Source of the DNA: Asterias rubens | Lineage: Eukaryota > Echinodermata > Asteroidea > Forcipulatida > Asteriidae | Assembly: GCF_902459465.1 (NCBI RefSeq) | Contig: NC_047066.1 | Coordinates: 20,339,047 to 20,403,046 of the forward strand | Reading direction: 5' to 3' | DNA: 64,000 nt | Shown here: piece after piece, positions 1 to 12,481 of the stretch | Numbering within the stretch: the stretch's first letter is position 1 | Layout of the letters: each line of letters starts with the position of its first letter | Position numbers and translations under genes: made by a program | Notes under the pieces: generated by a model | Told to the model about the DNA's origin: nothing | The model's database searches: none | What the model saw: only the letters and a program-made list of their open reading frames with translations

Positions 1-763
1 TAATCTAAACACGTTTGTGCACTAACTTTCACAAAATGGAATGCTCCTGTTCATAGTTTTTGCTTTGTGACAAATGTCTTCAAATTCAAAGACAGGAAAA
101 CTTGTTAAGTCTCCCAAGGGTTCCTTGAGAGGATAGCGACACAAGAGGTACTACAAGGGACTGAAATTGAGAAAATCTTAAGTTTTAGTGGGGGAGCTCC
201 CTTGGGGGTAACTTGACCTTACATGCAAAAGCGGAAAAGACACTTCAGTTTGAAGTATGGACGGTGTATAGCCCTTGTTCCTATTTATATCTACTCAAGC
301 TTTCAATTCCAAGGCTGTGGCTGAAAACTGTGAAGGGGAAAATTCTGTTGTAATTTCCTGTAGTAACTCATATGCTGAAAAAAAAAATTAGTGGCCTGAT
401 GTCTCAACCCAAGCAGAATCTTTCTTGAAGGCTCATTTTAGCCTTTCAGAAATACTGGGGTCGAAATCTCAGCCTCACAAAGTGTTTGTTTTCATTTTTA
501 GCATTGTTCCTTTTGGTTGGTAAGCAGTTTGCAAAAGCAAATACTATTTTTCAACTCATAAACATGCACTGAAAAGGGGACCCTGTTGCTTAGAAGAAGG
601 ACTATTTTCTGCTTAACAGCTTTGTAAAACTGGGATTTGGGCTTTGTCTTTGGTAGTCTTGAATGACTGTTTTACCCTATATGACAAGTTACTCTTTAAA
701 CAAAAATCAAAATGGTACTTCTGTTCTCTTTTCCAACTAAATTTCTTTCCTCTTATTCAACAG
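1..763 (+). other. Intron of the RasGAP gene
   Basis: AT-rich, no supported coding sequence, ending in a TTCAACAG acceptor before the first visible exon. Bases 400-560 resemble a dispersed repeat also seen near 41095-41170 and 60560-60670 (shared core GTAAGCAGTTTGCAA). Confidence 0.6.
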
Positions 764-3700
764 TATCGCTCGACCCCTCTCACCATGCTTGAAGAGGTCA
801 TGACCCTTGACCGGTTAGAGATTGCCACAACATTGGATAAGATTTTCTTAGGTCAGGGGATGATCCTACCTTTCCTAGATGTTTTAATACAACAGGACCT
901 TCAACAAACAAGTAAGTTGTCTCAGAACTGTTTGCATACTGTCAAAAACTTGCCTAAAACTCATTTCATCCTCCTGGTTCAAATAAATGCAAAGTAAATG
1001 AATTGTTGCAACAAATTCAACTAATGCAATGAAATGCAATTTGGCCGGGAAATATTCCTGTTACTTGTACTTTTTAAAACACTATTATTAATATTGTGAA
1101 GAATGAGCCTTTTGCATGGACTTCTCATATATTATATAAAAACGTACATCTTTCAAAAAAGGATTTATAAATCACAGGGAAGACATGCTATCTGCTCTTG
1201 ATTTCATTCATTCTTTGCAAAATGTCCAATGTAAACTTATATTGTTATCTTTTTATATATTGTGCTATCTTGTATAAGAAATGATTTTACTATCATTGCA
1301 TGGTGAATATCATGTATTTCATTCCTATTATATGCATTTCCTCCTCTGCATTACCCGTGTATTGATCTATTGCATTGTTTATTTTATGTCTAAATATATT
1401 TTGTAAATTTTCTTGCTTATGTTTTTTTCTACTGCTAATGTTTAGAAATGTACATTTTTTTGTACCATGAACAATCATGTTAACCTTTATGGTTAATGGA
1501 AAATTGTTTTATTGCAACTGCATTGTGAATATCATTTATTTCATTGATGTACATTTCCTCTTCTGCATTAATTATGTATGTATCTATTCATTGTTTTCAT
1601 ATACAAGTGTATTTTTTTGTTGTACCATTATTGTGTATTTTGCAATCTACTAAGATGTTCATTTCCCCCTCTGCATTAATTATGTATGCATCTATTCATT
1701 GTTTTCATATACAAGTGTATTTTTTCGTTGTACCATTATTGTATATTTTGCAATCTTCTAAGTCATTTTCATTGTCGAACAAATGTATGTTTGAAATGTT
1801 GAATACTGTATTCAAATATCATTGCATTATGAGTTGATGTTTTTGTGCGAGAAATCTTTTCATATTTTGTGATCTTTCATCAGATGATTTGTTTTCTCGT
1901 TTCAGGTTACAGAGTACTATCCTTAAAGTATGTCACATATTGCCTTCAAAAATGACATGACCTTTAATATATATTGTGTTATTGCACAGACTACTGTGTA
2001 CAATTTTAAATCAAACCTATACTTTTTCTTTAGTATCTTTTTATTTGATTTTTAACTGTTTTTTGGGGGGTGAGAAGACATTCTTAATGACGATTCCCCC
2101 ACCCACCTCTTTTAAAGTTAAACCCATGTAAATGAAAAATCTGTCTCTATGAATTTTGGTGGTTCTAAAAAAAAAAATCTTATTAGAACCACCAGAACTA
2201 TTAGGGAAATGTTGTATGTACTATACGTACATTGTGTTTTTTAACCAATCTAGTTTGTATCTCTGCCATACAAACTTTTAAATCCACCACTTTTTATTGA
2301 ATCACATTTCACCCTTTTCCTTTTCAGCTGATATCAACACATTGTTCCGAGGTAATTCCTTGGCCACTAAGTGTTTTGATCAGTTCATGAAGCTGGTTGG
2401 TATGCCTTACCTCTTGGAGACCCTCCAGCCCATCGTGGATACCATCTTTGAAGAGAAGAAGCACGTAGAACTGGATCCCTGTAAAGTTGGCAGCATCAGG
2501 AGGTTAGTGGGGATCAGCTTTCTTCCCCATCTCTGTTGACCCTGGTTCAACTCCCACCTCAGACCAGTTTGCAAGTGGATTGTTTTTTTTGTCCTTACCT
2601 AATTCCATTTGCAGTTTCCTCCCGCATGTAAAACTGAAGTAATAGGTATGTGGTATTTGGGGATCAGGTTTGCCTTTCTTGCCTGCCTCCCTCTCTGTTA
2701 ATCCCGGTTCGACTCCCACCTCACTTTGGATGCTTGCAAGTGGACTGTTTTTTAGTCCTTGGCTGATCCAATTTAATGCAATTCAATGTGATGTTTATTC
2801 CATAATTGGGAAAGTAATTCCATATGAGAATTTATAGTCGGAGTTTAAACATTAACTGAACTTCCTTCTCATCTACTATTCACAAACATTTTCAGGTGTC
2901 AAGTTAAAGTTCAAGGCTTATTTTAGGGTTCCTTGGTTTCATAAGATACAAGAATGGACTTTAACCTCTTTCTGCTCAGACATAATTGTTTTTCTTTTAT
3001 CTTCAAAAAGCTCAAAGCAACTTATTGAAGTTATTAAGTAGAAATCATAAAAATGAGCAAAATCAGTCGCAATTTCCTTGTGATATTAGTTACATTGAAG
3101 CAATGCGTGGTTGAAAAAGGTACACTTTTGTTATTCTTGTAGGAGAGTAAGCATGAAGAACCGCTCTGAAGGTTACCTCCTTGAGCATAGTGCTTCAATA
3201 CTGACAACCTACCTGGCTGCAATCGTTAGCTGCATCTTGGAATCCATGGACCGTTGCCCACCAATCTTGAGGATGGCTCTCAAACAACTAAGACACAGGG
3301 TTGAGGAGAAATTTCCTGATAATGATACAGTAAGTGTCAGATTTTTATCAGTGAAGTTAGGATGGAGGTCTAAATGTGGATTTGGACCACAGGCCAGACA
3401 CAAAAGGCAAGTGATCAAACGTAAAAGATCAAGATCTTTTGTCCAGCATCATGGCCCAATATCATGGCATTGCTTATGCTTATACAGCCCTTAAATGCAA
3501 AGGTTTGCAGTGGTCAGTCAGTGCAGAAATGTATGGTAAGTAAACCCTCAAAAATGGGCCCAGATTGGTAAAACAAAGCCACAACTGCATAGAATACAAT
3601 TGTTAAAAACATAGCAATTGTCATGGAATCTTTGTTTATTATAAAATTGTCACATCTGTATATATTATAGCTGGATAAACACCTATTTCATTACAAATGG

Positions 3701-6700
3701 AAGTGTTTTGATTCCCCCTTCACAGTGGACACTTGGAGCTGGCATCAGGTTAGCCCAAACTCTGTTTTAACAAAGAACAACCCACCGATTGATTTATTTC
3801 AGGATTGCAAATATGTGTGTCTGAGTGGATTTCTCTTCCTACGGTTCTTTGCTCCAGCAATCCTTTCACCTAAGCTGTTCTTCCTTAGGGATCATCACCC
3901 TGATAAGTACGTTGGCCGGACATTGACACTTCTCGCTAAGGTAAACAAGTGCTTTGAAAAAAGTTTTGTTTGTGGGTCTCGAACAAAAGCAGGTCTAGTA
4001 CTTCATTCTTGTAAGGGCAAAGCAGTTTTCTTTGATTAAGTTAATGTAACTTGTAGCTGGAACATTTTAAATGCACAAGCTAGTGCAATTAGAAGGAAAA
4101 CACAACATTTCAAATCAAGCTTCAAATTGATAATTGTCCAGCCTCTTAGTCGTTTTGCATCAGCAGATTTTTGCTGAAAATATAAGTTTACATCATGAAT
4201 GTTGCCATTTTCCTCTTTTTACGGCTAGAATGAGTTATATAACTGACCTGAGCCTAAGTGCCCGAGGTGCTACTCTTTTTCGGATATACTTGTTGTCCAC
4301 ATGATGACAGGGATGACACCAAATGGTCTTTTTGATTTCTTGTTGTAGTGAGATAGTGTTTATTATGAAACAAATGTGTGGGCTATCCTATAGAACTGAA
4401 AGTAATTAGGGGTTTTTGGCTCGGGAAATACTGGTGTACAAACGATACTGATGAGTATTTAATTCAGATTGTTGTTTACATTATAACAGGCAATCCAGAC
4501 CATTGGTAACCTTGGTATGAAGATTGGAAAAGAGCACTGGATGCAGCCACTGGGTCCTCTCATCCAAGACAGTGTGGTTCGTATCAAGGACTTCCTTGAC
4601 ACCCTTCTTGATATTGACGAGACGGAGAGTAAGTCTTTCTCTAATCATAGGCTATAATTAATACCTGATTGGTTAGTCTTCATCCAAGGAGTTATCATTA
4701 TTTCTAGCAGTAATTGAAAGCAACTGTGATATGACCAACAATGAACTCCCATTTGTTTATTTTTTAATTTGGTCACTACCTCATCTTTGAATCAAGGAAA
4801 ATGTACCCTTTTTCATCTTCTGGCCAGTCTTCATGACCACAGTCAAGCATGTTATACGTTTTGTATATTGTGTGTGAAATATTTGAACTTTTTGTTTAGA
4901 GAGTATTTTTGTAACATTGCTTGCCTGTTTTCATGACAGTTATTAGAAACTGATTGGTTTTGTGTGCAATCTGCTGCATGATTGTATGACTTCTTTTTAT
5001 CAAGCATGAAGTGTGTTTTGTACTATCAAAAAGTAGTATATTTATTTTTATATAAAGTACTGAGTACAGTGAAATTGATAATGTCATATTTTAAATGCAT
5101 TAAAAGGCAGGTACAACTTTGGTTTTGAACCGATGGCATTACTTCATTTTGTGACCATTTTAACAAATAGCCAGATTCATCATAAAAAATACGAGCTATT
5201 GAACGATACAGGGAATTGCATTTGGCGTTGTCACAAAGAGCCACACATTTCAACAGATGCATTGCAATAGAAGAGCATAGATGTGAGTAAATGTTTACCC
5301 GATTGTCACGAAGAGCCAATGTACGCTTGATCACATTATTATGTGTGGCCTTTTTGTGTAAAAGCACATTATTCAGATGAGTGAAGAAGTAGGTTATCCC
5401 ACTGTTAGGGTTTCATTAAGAGACACCATTGACTGATTACTAATGGCAATGAGCCAACACTTTAAAAGAAATTAGTCAATACAGTGGTTAAACTTTTACA
5501 GAATCATATCAGAGGTTTTTTAAACTGCGTGGCTTTAGTATTGCAGAATTGCAGTTGTAAGCTGAGCACAGTGTAAAATGTAAATCTCAATCTTGCCTTT
5601 TGACATATGTGGCTCTTTTTGAAAATGGCATTTTGAAATAATGTAAAAGAGGCAACATCCTTTTACCTCTTCGATTTTGTTTGCCGTTTTATTTTTGGCA
5701 ATTTTGTTTGAAGCTCTGTGCCCATTGTTGTTCCTGCCTTTTTATTTTAATATCCACTGAGTTTGTATTTATTTAGTATTTTGCGTTCATCGCTTTCTCG
5801 CCCACACATGTCATTGTTTTTATCATTTTGCTTCATTTCCCCCATTGTTTTACATTCGACATACAGGTTCCACGCATGAGTTTGCTTTATCAGGTATTTA
5901 TGCATGATTTAATGTCTTCTCAAAAACACACTATTGAATGTTGCATTTGTTAAATGAATGAAAGTGAATGTGTAAATCAATGGTTGTTTATTGTTAGCTG
6001 TTAAAACTTTTTACTGCTTAGGTTGTTGTCTTGAAATTGCGGTCTACAGATTTGTTTTACAAATCTCATACAAAACTTTATTATCGTTCATCAACATTAG
6101 GCTGAGGGGTGTTTATGATTATGCCTTGGTGTCCAGAGTCTTTTTTTATATTGCCTTCTTTTTGGAGGCAATCTTAACATCCATCTTTTGGACAAAAGAC
6201 TAACATTGCCTCTAGAAAGGTTGAATTCATTCCGAACAGTTGTCAAGATTTAACCAGTTTGCTTTGGAATACACAATAACAAACATAATTCTTACACAAC
6301 TGGCATCGTCGGTTTTTATAACTGGCATTCAAGTTTCTATGCATTGTAGTTTTGGTGGTCATGTAAAATCCCCACGTTTGGTGAGGCAGATAGCGGATTG
6401 TGTGTACAGCAGCTGCTTTGCGTAGTTACTGTGGTTATGGTTTGGTAGCCCTGGTCAAAAGGGGTTGGGCTGTCACACCCACCTATTTTCCCCCCGGGGT
6501 GTGGGAAGGAACATTCAAATATAATTTTCTCATAAAGTAAGGAGGTATCATCTTTACTTTAAAGCTTGCAGGAACAGCATAATAAGTAAACATTTAAATC
6601 AAAAATAGCTTTAAATACCAAGGCTTCACTCCAGCTACTTTACCTTGGAAAGAAAAGTTCAAAACATCTTTAGACAAATCTGGTGGGCGAAACCAAACAA

Positions 6701-9700
6701 AACACAGTTCAAAATTTATGCTTGTTTTTGTTGTGACAATATTTGTGACTTGTGTTCTAATAGAATCAGTAAGGGGAATCACAATGTATTCTGAAATTGA
6801 TTCTCTGACTTAATGTTGTTTGCAGTGGGATATATTTTCTGTATAATAAATTAATTCACCCAGATGACATTTCAAAGAATAGCCCCCCTGCCAACTCTCA
6901 AGAGATGATACAAATCCGAAAGCTCAATGGTTAACGATCACACACAAATTCAATACAAATCCCAGCTGAAATCAATATGTACATAACAGATTGCATCTCC
7001 GATCATGGACCAATAACTTAAAGGTCATGGTGGTACTGGAAAGCCAATATTGTTCTGGGTTGTTTTTTCAAGGAGAAGGTATTACAAGTTTTGTGGAAGG
7101 AGCCGTTTTTTTTTCATCGTAGTGGAAGTTCTTTGTGCTGGGATGAAAAGTAAATCCTTTGATGTAGGCCTTCAAATGCGAAAATGCCAGCTGTTTATTG
7201 CTCAGTTAAACAAATACTGTTCAAGTTTGTTATATGAGCAGAGTATATTTTAATTAGAGATAGCCTGATTATTTTTATTTTATAGGTCCTGCACCTAATT
7301 TCATGGTGCCACTTACTATGTAATTTTGCCTTTACCATCACAATTTGTTTGTCTATTAGGTCGTCCCCAAATTTCTGCACTACCCTGATATAATTATGCT
7401 TATTTGCTCTATGCTTATACTAAGCACAGATGCTTTCACCAACAATAAGCAAGCTGAGTATACTGTTCGAAACGTTGAGACCAAACCGGCTCTTCTCAAC
7501 GCCCACACTCCTCCCAAAAGATATGTTACACATGATTGTACCTGCAAGTTTACTATTCAGAATAACTTCTTGTTTTTAACACCACTTATTAACCTCTCTT
7601 CTTAACCCCCCTGCAGTCCCAAACAGAGAGGCCCAGAAACGGAGCATCTTCCACCGCACCGTCACCATCAAGGAGGGCATTCTGAAGAAGCGGCGTGCTG
7701 AAGATGTGACTGTAATGATCACTCCATTCACTTTTAAGAAACGCTTCTTCTGGCTGAGTTACGATAGTCTGTCCTACGCCAAGCATGCTGAGGATCAGGT
7801 GAGCTTTTTAGGTGTCGGATATGTAAGCTACTTTAAGCAGGTCTTGCTATTTATTAATTTATTGTTTTCACCTAAAAAACTTTAAAAGAACAACCTTTTG
7901 ATAATGATATAGGCTAGTATATGAATTCCTTTACTAATTTGTCCTTTCAGAAGATCAAGGGAAAACCTGAATTTTCTAAAATGACCAAAATATTTTGTTG
8001 ATGATGGACTTACAAGTTTTTGCAAGCTGTCCTTAGGTGTTTCCTCCCCGCTAAATAATGTAATTGGAAGAAACGGCAGTGAAAATTACTGAAAAGTAAC
8101 ATCATGATCATTAATACAGGTTTGCCAACATCAACACTGACTTCAAAAGCCCCCCAATAAATTCTAGCTGTTAGTCTCAAAATGTTATTCCTAAATTGCT
8201 AAGGATAACAAGTAAAGCTTTGGGTTGAACAGAGAAAAGGTAACTAAAGCAGGACATGAACGTACAGCCTCCAGATCAATGTGCTGGTGCCCTACCAACT
8301 GAGCTTTCTAACCCGAATTTGTCAATATCCCTAATTTGTCAATATCTTTGTTCAGGGATGCCAGTTAGTAAAAAGATATTGATAAGTTAGGGAGTCCTAA
8401 TTATCGTTGGAATGCATGTAACTAAGAGGTTGACACAGTTAAGAACGTATTTTCTTTGGGATGCAACTAACCACTGCCTTGTACCCATCTCTATCTTGAA
8501 GGTACGGAATACTATATTGATTGAGTGGGTTTGTATAGTGGAGTGTGTGGATGAAGCTGCCTTCCAATGCGATCACCTCATACAGATTATATATCAGGAC
8601 TCTCAAGGGGAACTCAAGACATTGTATCTCCAAGCCAAGGTACTCAGAATTCATTTGAAGTCATGTAAGATATGGTCACAATTCTGACATTCTGCAGAAG
8701 GGAAATACGTGAATAAAATTTTACTGCATATACAATGTATTAGAACTTTGTTTTGGGAATTTTGTGTAGGAACTGTTACAGAATGGGAGACTTTTGAACG
8801 CTAGTTGGCAGCAGACTTACCAGGTAAAATCCATTGTTCTTGGTAATGTGCCTGAGCTCAGAACTACGTAAACAATGGAAATTTACTTGGTAAGTCTGCA
8901 GCCATCTAGCGTTTCAAAGTCTCCCATTCTCTTCCCCCCTAATGTTGTACTAATGTTTCTATTGTCTTTTTATATTAACCTTGTAATTAAGTAAAACTTA
9001 CAGCTCTGGTTATGATTATAAATTAATAGTTTATTTCATATCTTTTTATCAAATTGTAACCAAAAGGGAAACTAACTGGGTAATTTAAAAATACTTTTGG
9101 TTTGAACAAAGAATTGAAGAGAGCAAGGTTTGAACCAAGCCTCTGGTTTAATGTGCCCAGGCTCTACCAACTGAGCTATCTAGCCCTATGTTGGCGGTCT
9201 CCCTATTTTGTCAATATCTTTGTTCGGGGGTGCCAGTCAGAAACTATACAACCATTAACTGCCGTCTAGCCAGGGGTCAATTTCACAAAGATGGTCCTAA
9301 CTTAGGACTAGTCCTAGGAATCTTTATAGGACTCTTTAGGAGTTATTAAACACTTAAGGCTAGTCCTTAGTTAGTACTTGTAACTCATCCTAACTCGATA
9401 TAGGACTAGTCTTTACTCTTTGTGAAATCCACCAGGTATCACACAATATCTTGTATATGTTTGATACAGGATGTGAATGAGCAGCAGCAGTGGTTATCAG
9501 CAATCCGTAAGACATGTGTATCCAATGCTAAGATGCTGAATACATTCCACCCTGGTGCCTTCCGAGGGTCCAAGTGGACTTGTTGCCTTCAGTCCAGCAG
9601 GACACGTGAGTATTAAGGGCAGGCTGAGTATTCTTATGGCTCGATTAGAAGCACATTGAGTGTACATGTTTGTGTTGAATACATGTAGGTTAGGGACATG

Positions 9701-12481
9701 CCAAATAATGTATGTCCAGCTTTCAAATTGAAGATGGAACATTGATTTTTAGTGGAAAATTACACTCATTCAAATTTTGCCTCTTGCAATAAAAATACTT
9801 TAAAAACTATCAGAGTGTGGGTTCCATTCAGCAAAGCCAATCATATTTTGTTCATCCTTCGGATGGGCTGACAAGCTGAAGGTCCTGTGTGTGCGTAATG
9901 CAAGGTTTAACCTGTCACAAGTGTACGATTAAGAGAAGGGACTCGACCTGATGCTTCTGTCATGGTTGGCTGCAGATTGCAACACAGCATCTTTTCAAGG
10001 CGCTATGTAGTATGGTTCTTGTAATTTTAAATAACTCTGCATACCTCTTGTAAAGCAAGTCGCCCTTTGAGAGGCCTATAGATAAACCTTGTGTATTATA
10101 TTGTTTTACCATTGGCAGCTTACATTGGATGCAGTAGAGCTCATAATGCAGCTACACTGGGAGACTGGAGGGACCCTCTGGATCCCGACGTAGAGGCACA
10201 GATCATCTTTAGCCAACTAAGGCTTGGTAAAGACATCTTAAGGTCAGTTTAAAAGACCCTACTTTTAAGTCAATATGCCACAAAAACAAGGGCATCATTT
10301 GCACATTGAGCTGTAAATGCTACAAACATGGCATCTGTTGTTTGTAATTCTTTTCAAATGTTGCTAATTTGTTGTCAGCACTCAAAGGCAATTCTTATAA
10401 GAACTCTGAAAACACCTTTTCAATGAAAAACTAGCTCAGTTTGGTGAAGGTTCTTCACTGAATTCCCATTTTAAAATTGTATTATGTGTAATGTGAATTG
10501 TAATATGCTCTATGTTCCTATTTATACAATGTATCTGTGCAGAAGTTAAGTTGAATGTTTTTATTGTTAAACCTTTCCCACTTTCAACCTTACATGTACA
10601 TCACATTTACAAACAGTGTATGCAATCAAAGTCTTCCAAGTGCTTTTATTTATTGTCGACTCATATCATGCATAATACTGTGTAATTTCTTTTTCATTGT
10701 GTGCCATTATGAATGTGATTGAAATTTAATAATGAACTGCATTTACTTTTTGTTCCTTTACCCTGGCTTTGCATCACATTTACAAACAGCCATAATATGT
10801 CATTGCAATTATACAACACATTGTTAATATTCAATTGATGTTACATTGCATAAGTGCTTACAGTTATTGTGGTGTTTTATCATGCATATACTGTGTTCTT
10901 TCTTTTTCATTGTGTGCTATTATGAATGTGATTGAACATAAATGAACTACATTTGCTATTTGTTTAATGTTTTTTTCTCATTGTAAATTTTTCCCACTTT
11001 CAATCTATAAGAAAGTGGGCGTGGTTTACCCTGGCATTACATCATACTTACAATTATGATACAATAATATGTCACTGCATTGTTATTTTATTGATGTAAC
11101 ATTGCATAAGTGCTTTTAAGTGCTTATATTTATTGTGAGGTTTTATCATGCATATCAACTTTGTAATGTGTTATTCATTGTGTGCCATTATGAATGTGAT
11201 TGAATTTTAATGAACTGCATTTACTATTTGTGTATGAGTAGGAGTGAAGTGAAGAGATGATGAAGTGATATTGTTATTGTACACTGTAGGGTCCCATTTT
11301 GTTCATATAATATCACCATTGTTTCTTTTGCTTGTTGTTTAATAATGAATCTTTATTGACTTTTCTTTCTTTTCAGTGCACTTTTTTTGATCAAAATCTC
11401 TTCTTTTTTAAAATTATTTTTTAATCTGTATTTTGATTGTACCTTTATGTATAGCTTTTGGGATCTGAACATCTAGGGATTTGATGTTGTGTTTTTTATT
11501 GTTTTCAATATATACTCACCATCCCAAACCTGAGAATATTTGATTAGATAATTTGCAATCACTTTTTTCAAGAAAACAACAAGTTAATGTTTGGGAATTT
11601 TAAACACACATATTCATATCCAAATAACCTACGCTGAGTCGGTTGTCTTCCAAACTTTTACAATGAGATAGGCCTATTGTTATGGTATGAATTTACAGAT
11701 CAACTGGTCAACCAATCATGTACTTAAGAGATGTTTCTAGTTAGAATATATTTGCTTTAAATTTCCAAATACAAATGTATTGATTCTTTGCTAGATTATC
11801 AGGTCAGTAATTATTGTAAATAGACTAAAACTAGTTAGGCCTAGTTAACTTTTCAACAGTTGCATTTAAATTGTATACTTTGTCTTTCAAATAATCAACA
11901 TTTATATTTCTTGTCTACAGGAAGAAGTATCTTGAGGAGTCTGATGCTGGAAGTGCCGTAGTGAGAGGTGAGCCAGAGGAAGACTCTGGGAATGGCACTG
12001 AAGATGATTTTATCTCATCAACGGCTGGAATCAACCCAGGTTGGTGTCTAGAATATCACCTGATACTTCACAGAGGCAGTTGAATTGTTTCTGTTGCCCC
12101 TGGTCATTGCCTTGGTGCCTCTGAATGATCCAATATAAACTCCATTTCCTCATAGAGGTACCCTTTTCCATGGACAAGATTTCTTGGTGACCGTGCCCTT
12201 TCAAAATCAAAGCATCAAGCCTGCTAATTATGATTATGGGATACAAGTTGTTTTCCTTCAATGAGTTATGTTTATGATGAGCTGACTTTAACTCTTTGCT
12301 TGTTTCTACAGAGAACAGAGTAGTTAGAGCACACAAGCCATGCCACAAGACAGTATCCTATCATGACTCTAGAATGGCATCAGCAGCTACGCTGTTGGAT
12401 GTCATCAATGACCTAGAGAGGGCGCACTTGGCATTCCAGAAACGAGAGAAAGAATTAAAACAAGAAAGAGATATGCAGTGA
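764..12481 (+). CDS. RASAL1/RASA4-like: RASAL1/RASA4 (CAPRI)-like Ras GTPase-activating protein, 3' part
   Basis: The product stimulates GTP hydrolysis on Ras-family GTPases; vertebrate relatives are Ca2+-regulated C2-PH RasGAPs recruited to the plasma membrane. Eleven exons join in frame: 764-911, 2328-2502, 3143-3329, 3803-3940, 4490-4628, 7617-7798, 8439-8639, 9470-9605, 10119-10242, 11921-12039, 12312-12481 (TGA), giving 572 residues from the window edge. Visible landmarks are the RasGAP arginine-finger segment [12 protein letters not shown] (exon 2), the [15 protein letters not shown] core motif (exon 4), a PH domain starting GILKKRR (exons 6-8), and a Btk-type zinc motif [13 protein letters not shown]...GC (exons 8-9). 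Next comes the family signature [15 protein letters not shown], then a helical tail. The N-terminal C2 domains must lie to the left. Resemblance to RASAL1 and RASA4 is about equal, so the family is secure but the ortholog is not. The 5' boundary of the 8439 exon is the least certain. Confidence 0.93.
1296..1761. repeat. Local tandem repeat, 108-bp period
   Basis: Two close copies (1546-1653 and 1654-1761) share CTGCATTAATTATGTATG and CATATACAAGTGTATTTTTT. A diverged relative lies at 1296-1388. It sits in an intron and has no protein logic; the long reading frame across it comes from the repeat. Confidence 0.8.
2509..2762. repeat. Pair of diverged direct repeats next to a splice donor
   Basis: 2509-2598 and 2656-2762 share GGGGATCAG, a B-box-like GGTTC(A/G)ACTCCCACCTCA, GCAAGTGGA(T/C)TGTTTTTT and GTCCTT. 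The first copy starts a few bases inside the intron after the 2328-2502 exon. Probably a short-interspersed element fragment duplicated in tandem. Confidence 0.6.
4629..7616 (+). other. Large intron of the RasGAP gene
   Basis: A 3 kb intron between the RasGAP and PH coding exons. A short segment at 7456-7500 matches a dispersed motif (AGTATACTGTTCGAAACG) recurring near 59235 and 59700. No other gene is visible. Confidence 0.6.
8228..8335 (-). repeat. tRNA-derived SINE fragment
   Basis: The reverse strand reads like a tRNA 5' half (AGCTCAGTTGGTAGGGCACC) followed by a degenerate B-box region. The same family recurs at 9118-9190 (-), 18551-18660 (+) and 59485-59580 (+). Too degenerate to be a functional tRNA. 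Confidence 0.55.
8439..8639 (+). CDS. PH-domain exon with possible extra residues (part of RASAL1/RASA4-like gene)
   Basis: The 3' half reads cleanly as PH domain ([20 protein letters not shown], then a conserved TLYLQAK). It ends at a good AAG|GT donor and is phase 0 on both sides. Compared with vertebrate relatives as I recall them, it carries about 10 extra residues at its start ([10 protein letters not shown]) and about 11 more before VECVDE ([11 protein letters not shown]). The acceptor used here (ACAG before TTAAGA) has a poor pyrimidine tract, so the first insert may be a boundary error. The second lies inside open frame. Confidence 0.65.
8780..8930. mobile_element. Foldback MITE
   Basis: Long imperfect inverted repeat: the arm beginning AGAATGGGAGACTTTTGAA is mirrored at 8890-8930, extending through the AGACTTACCA(G/A)GTAAA region. 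A shorter relative lies at 56832-56920. Intronic, non-coding. Confidence 0.85.
9118..9190 (-). repeat. tRNA-derived SINE fragment
   Basis: The reverse complement contains GGGCTAGATAGCTCAGTTGG (A-box side) and GGTTCAAACC (B-box). The same family as 18551-18660. Intronic. Confidence 0.55.
9278..9430. mobile_element. Foldback MITE with AATTTCACAAAGA-type ends
   Basis: The ends read CAATTTCACAAAGA and CTTTGTGAAATCC. The inner arms carry repeated CCTAACTTAGGACTAGTCCTA motifs. It ends 39 bp upstream of the exon at 9470. A related CCTAACTTAGGAC foldback lies at 39785-39920. Confidence 0.75.
10599..11235. repeat. Three-copy long direct repeat in an intron
   Basis: Three diverged units begin near 10599, 10772 and 11039. 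Each carries a TCA(C/T)A(T)TTAC-like start, a TTTATCATGCATA-type core, and CATTGTGTGC(C/T)ATTATGAATGTGATTGAA. Lengths differ (about 170, 264 and 197 bp). Non-coding. Confidence 0.75.
12042..12228. repeat. Dispersed repeat ('CCTGGTCATTGCCTTGGTG' family)
   Basis: Shares CTTCACAGAGG, CCCTGGTCATTGCCTTGGTG, TTCCTCATAG and a GCCCTTTC end with 35317-35480 and 46622-46805. Weaker partial copies lie at 22385-22460 (reverse) and 43848-43985. No coding potential shared among copies, so I treat it as a non-autonomous interspersed repeat. Confidence 0.6.

Noticed and set aside
1544..1837. 97-codon frame with an internally repeated peptide
   Set aside because: The repeat reflects the 108-bp DNA tandem duplication; the sequence is intronic and AT-rich.
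8502..8538. 37-nt intron in the RasGAP PH exon
   Set aside because: Too short for spliceosomal introns in animals, and removal would shift the reading frame.
10599..11235. CRISPR-like or satellite array
   Set aside because: Only three diverged unequal units in an animal intron, with no regular repeat-spacer pattern.
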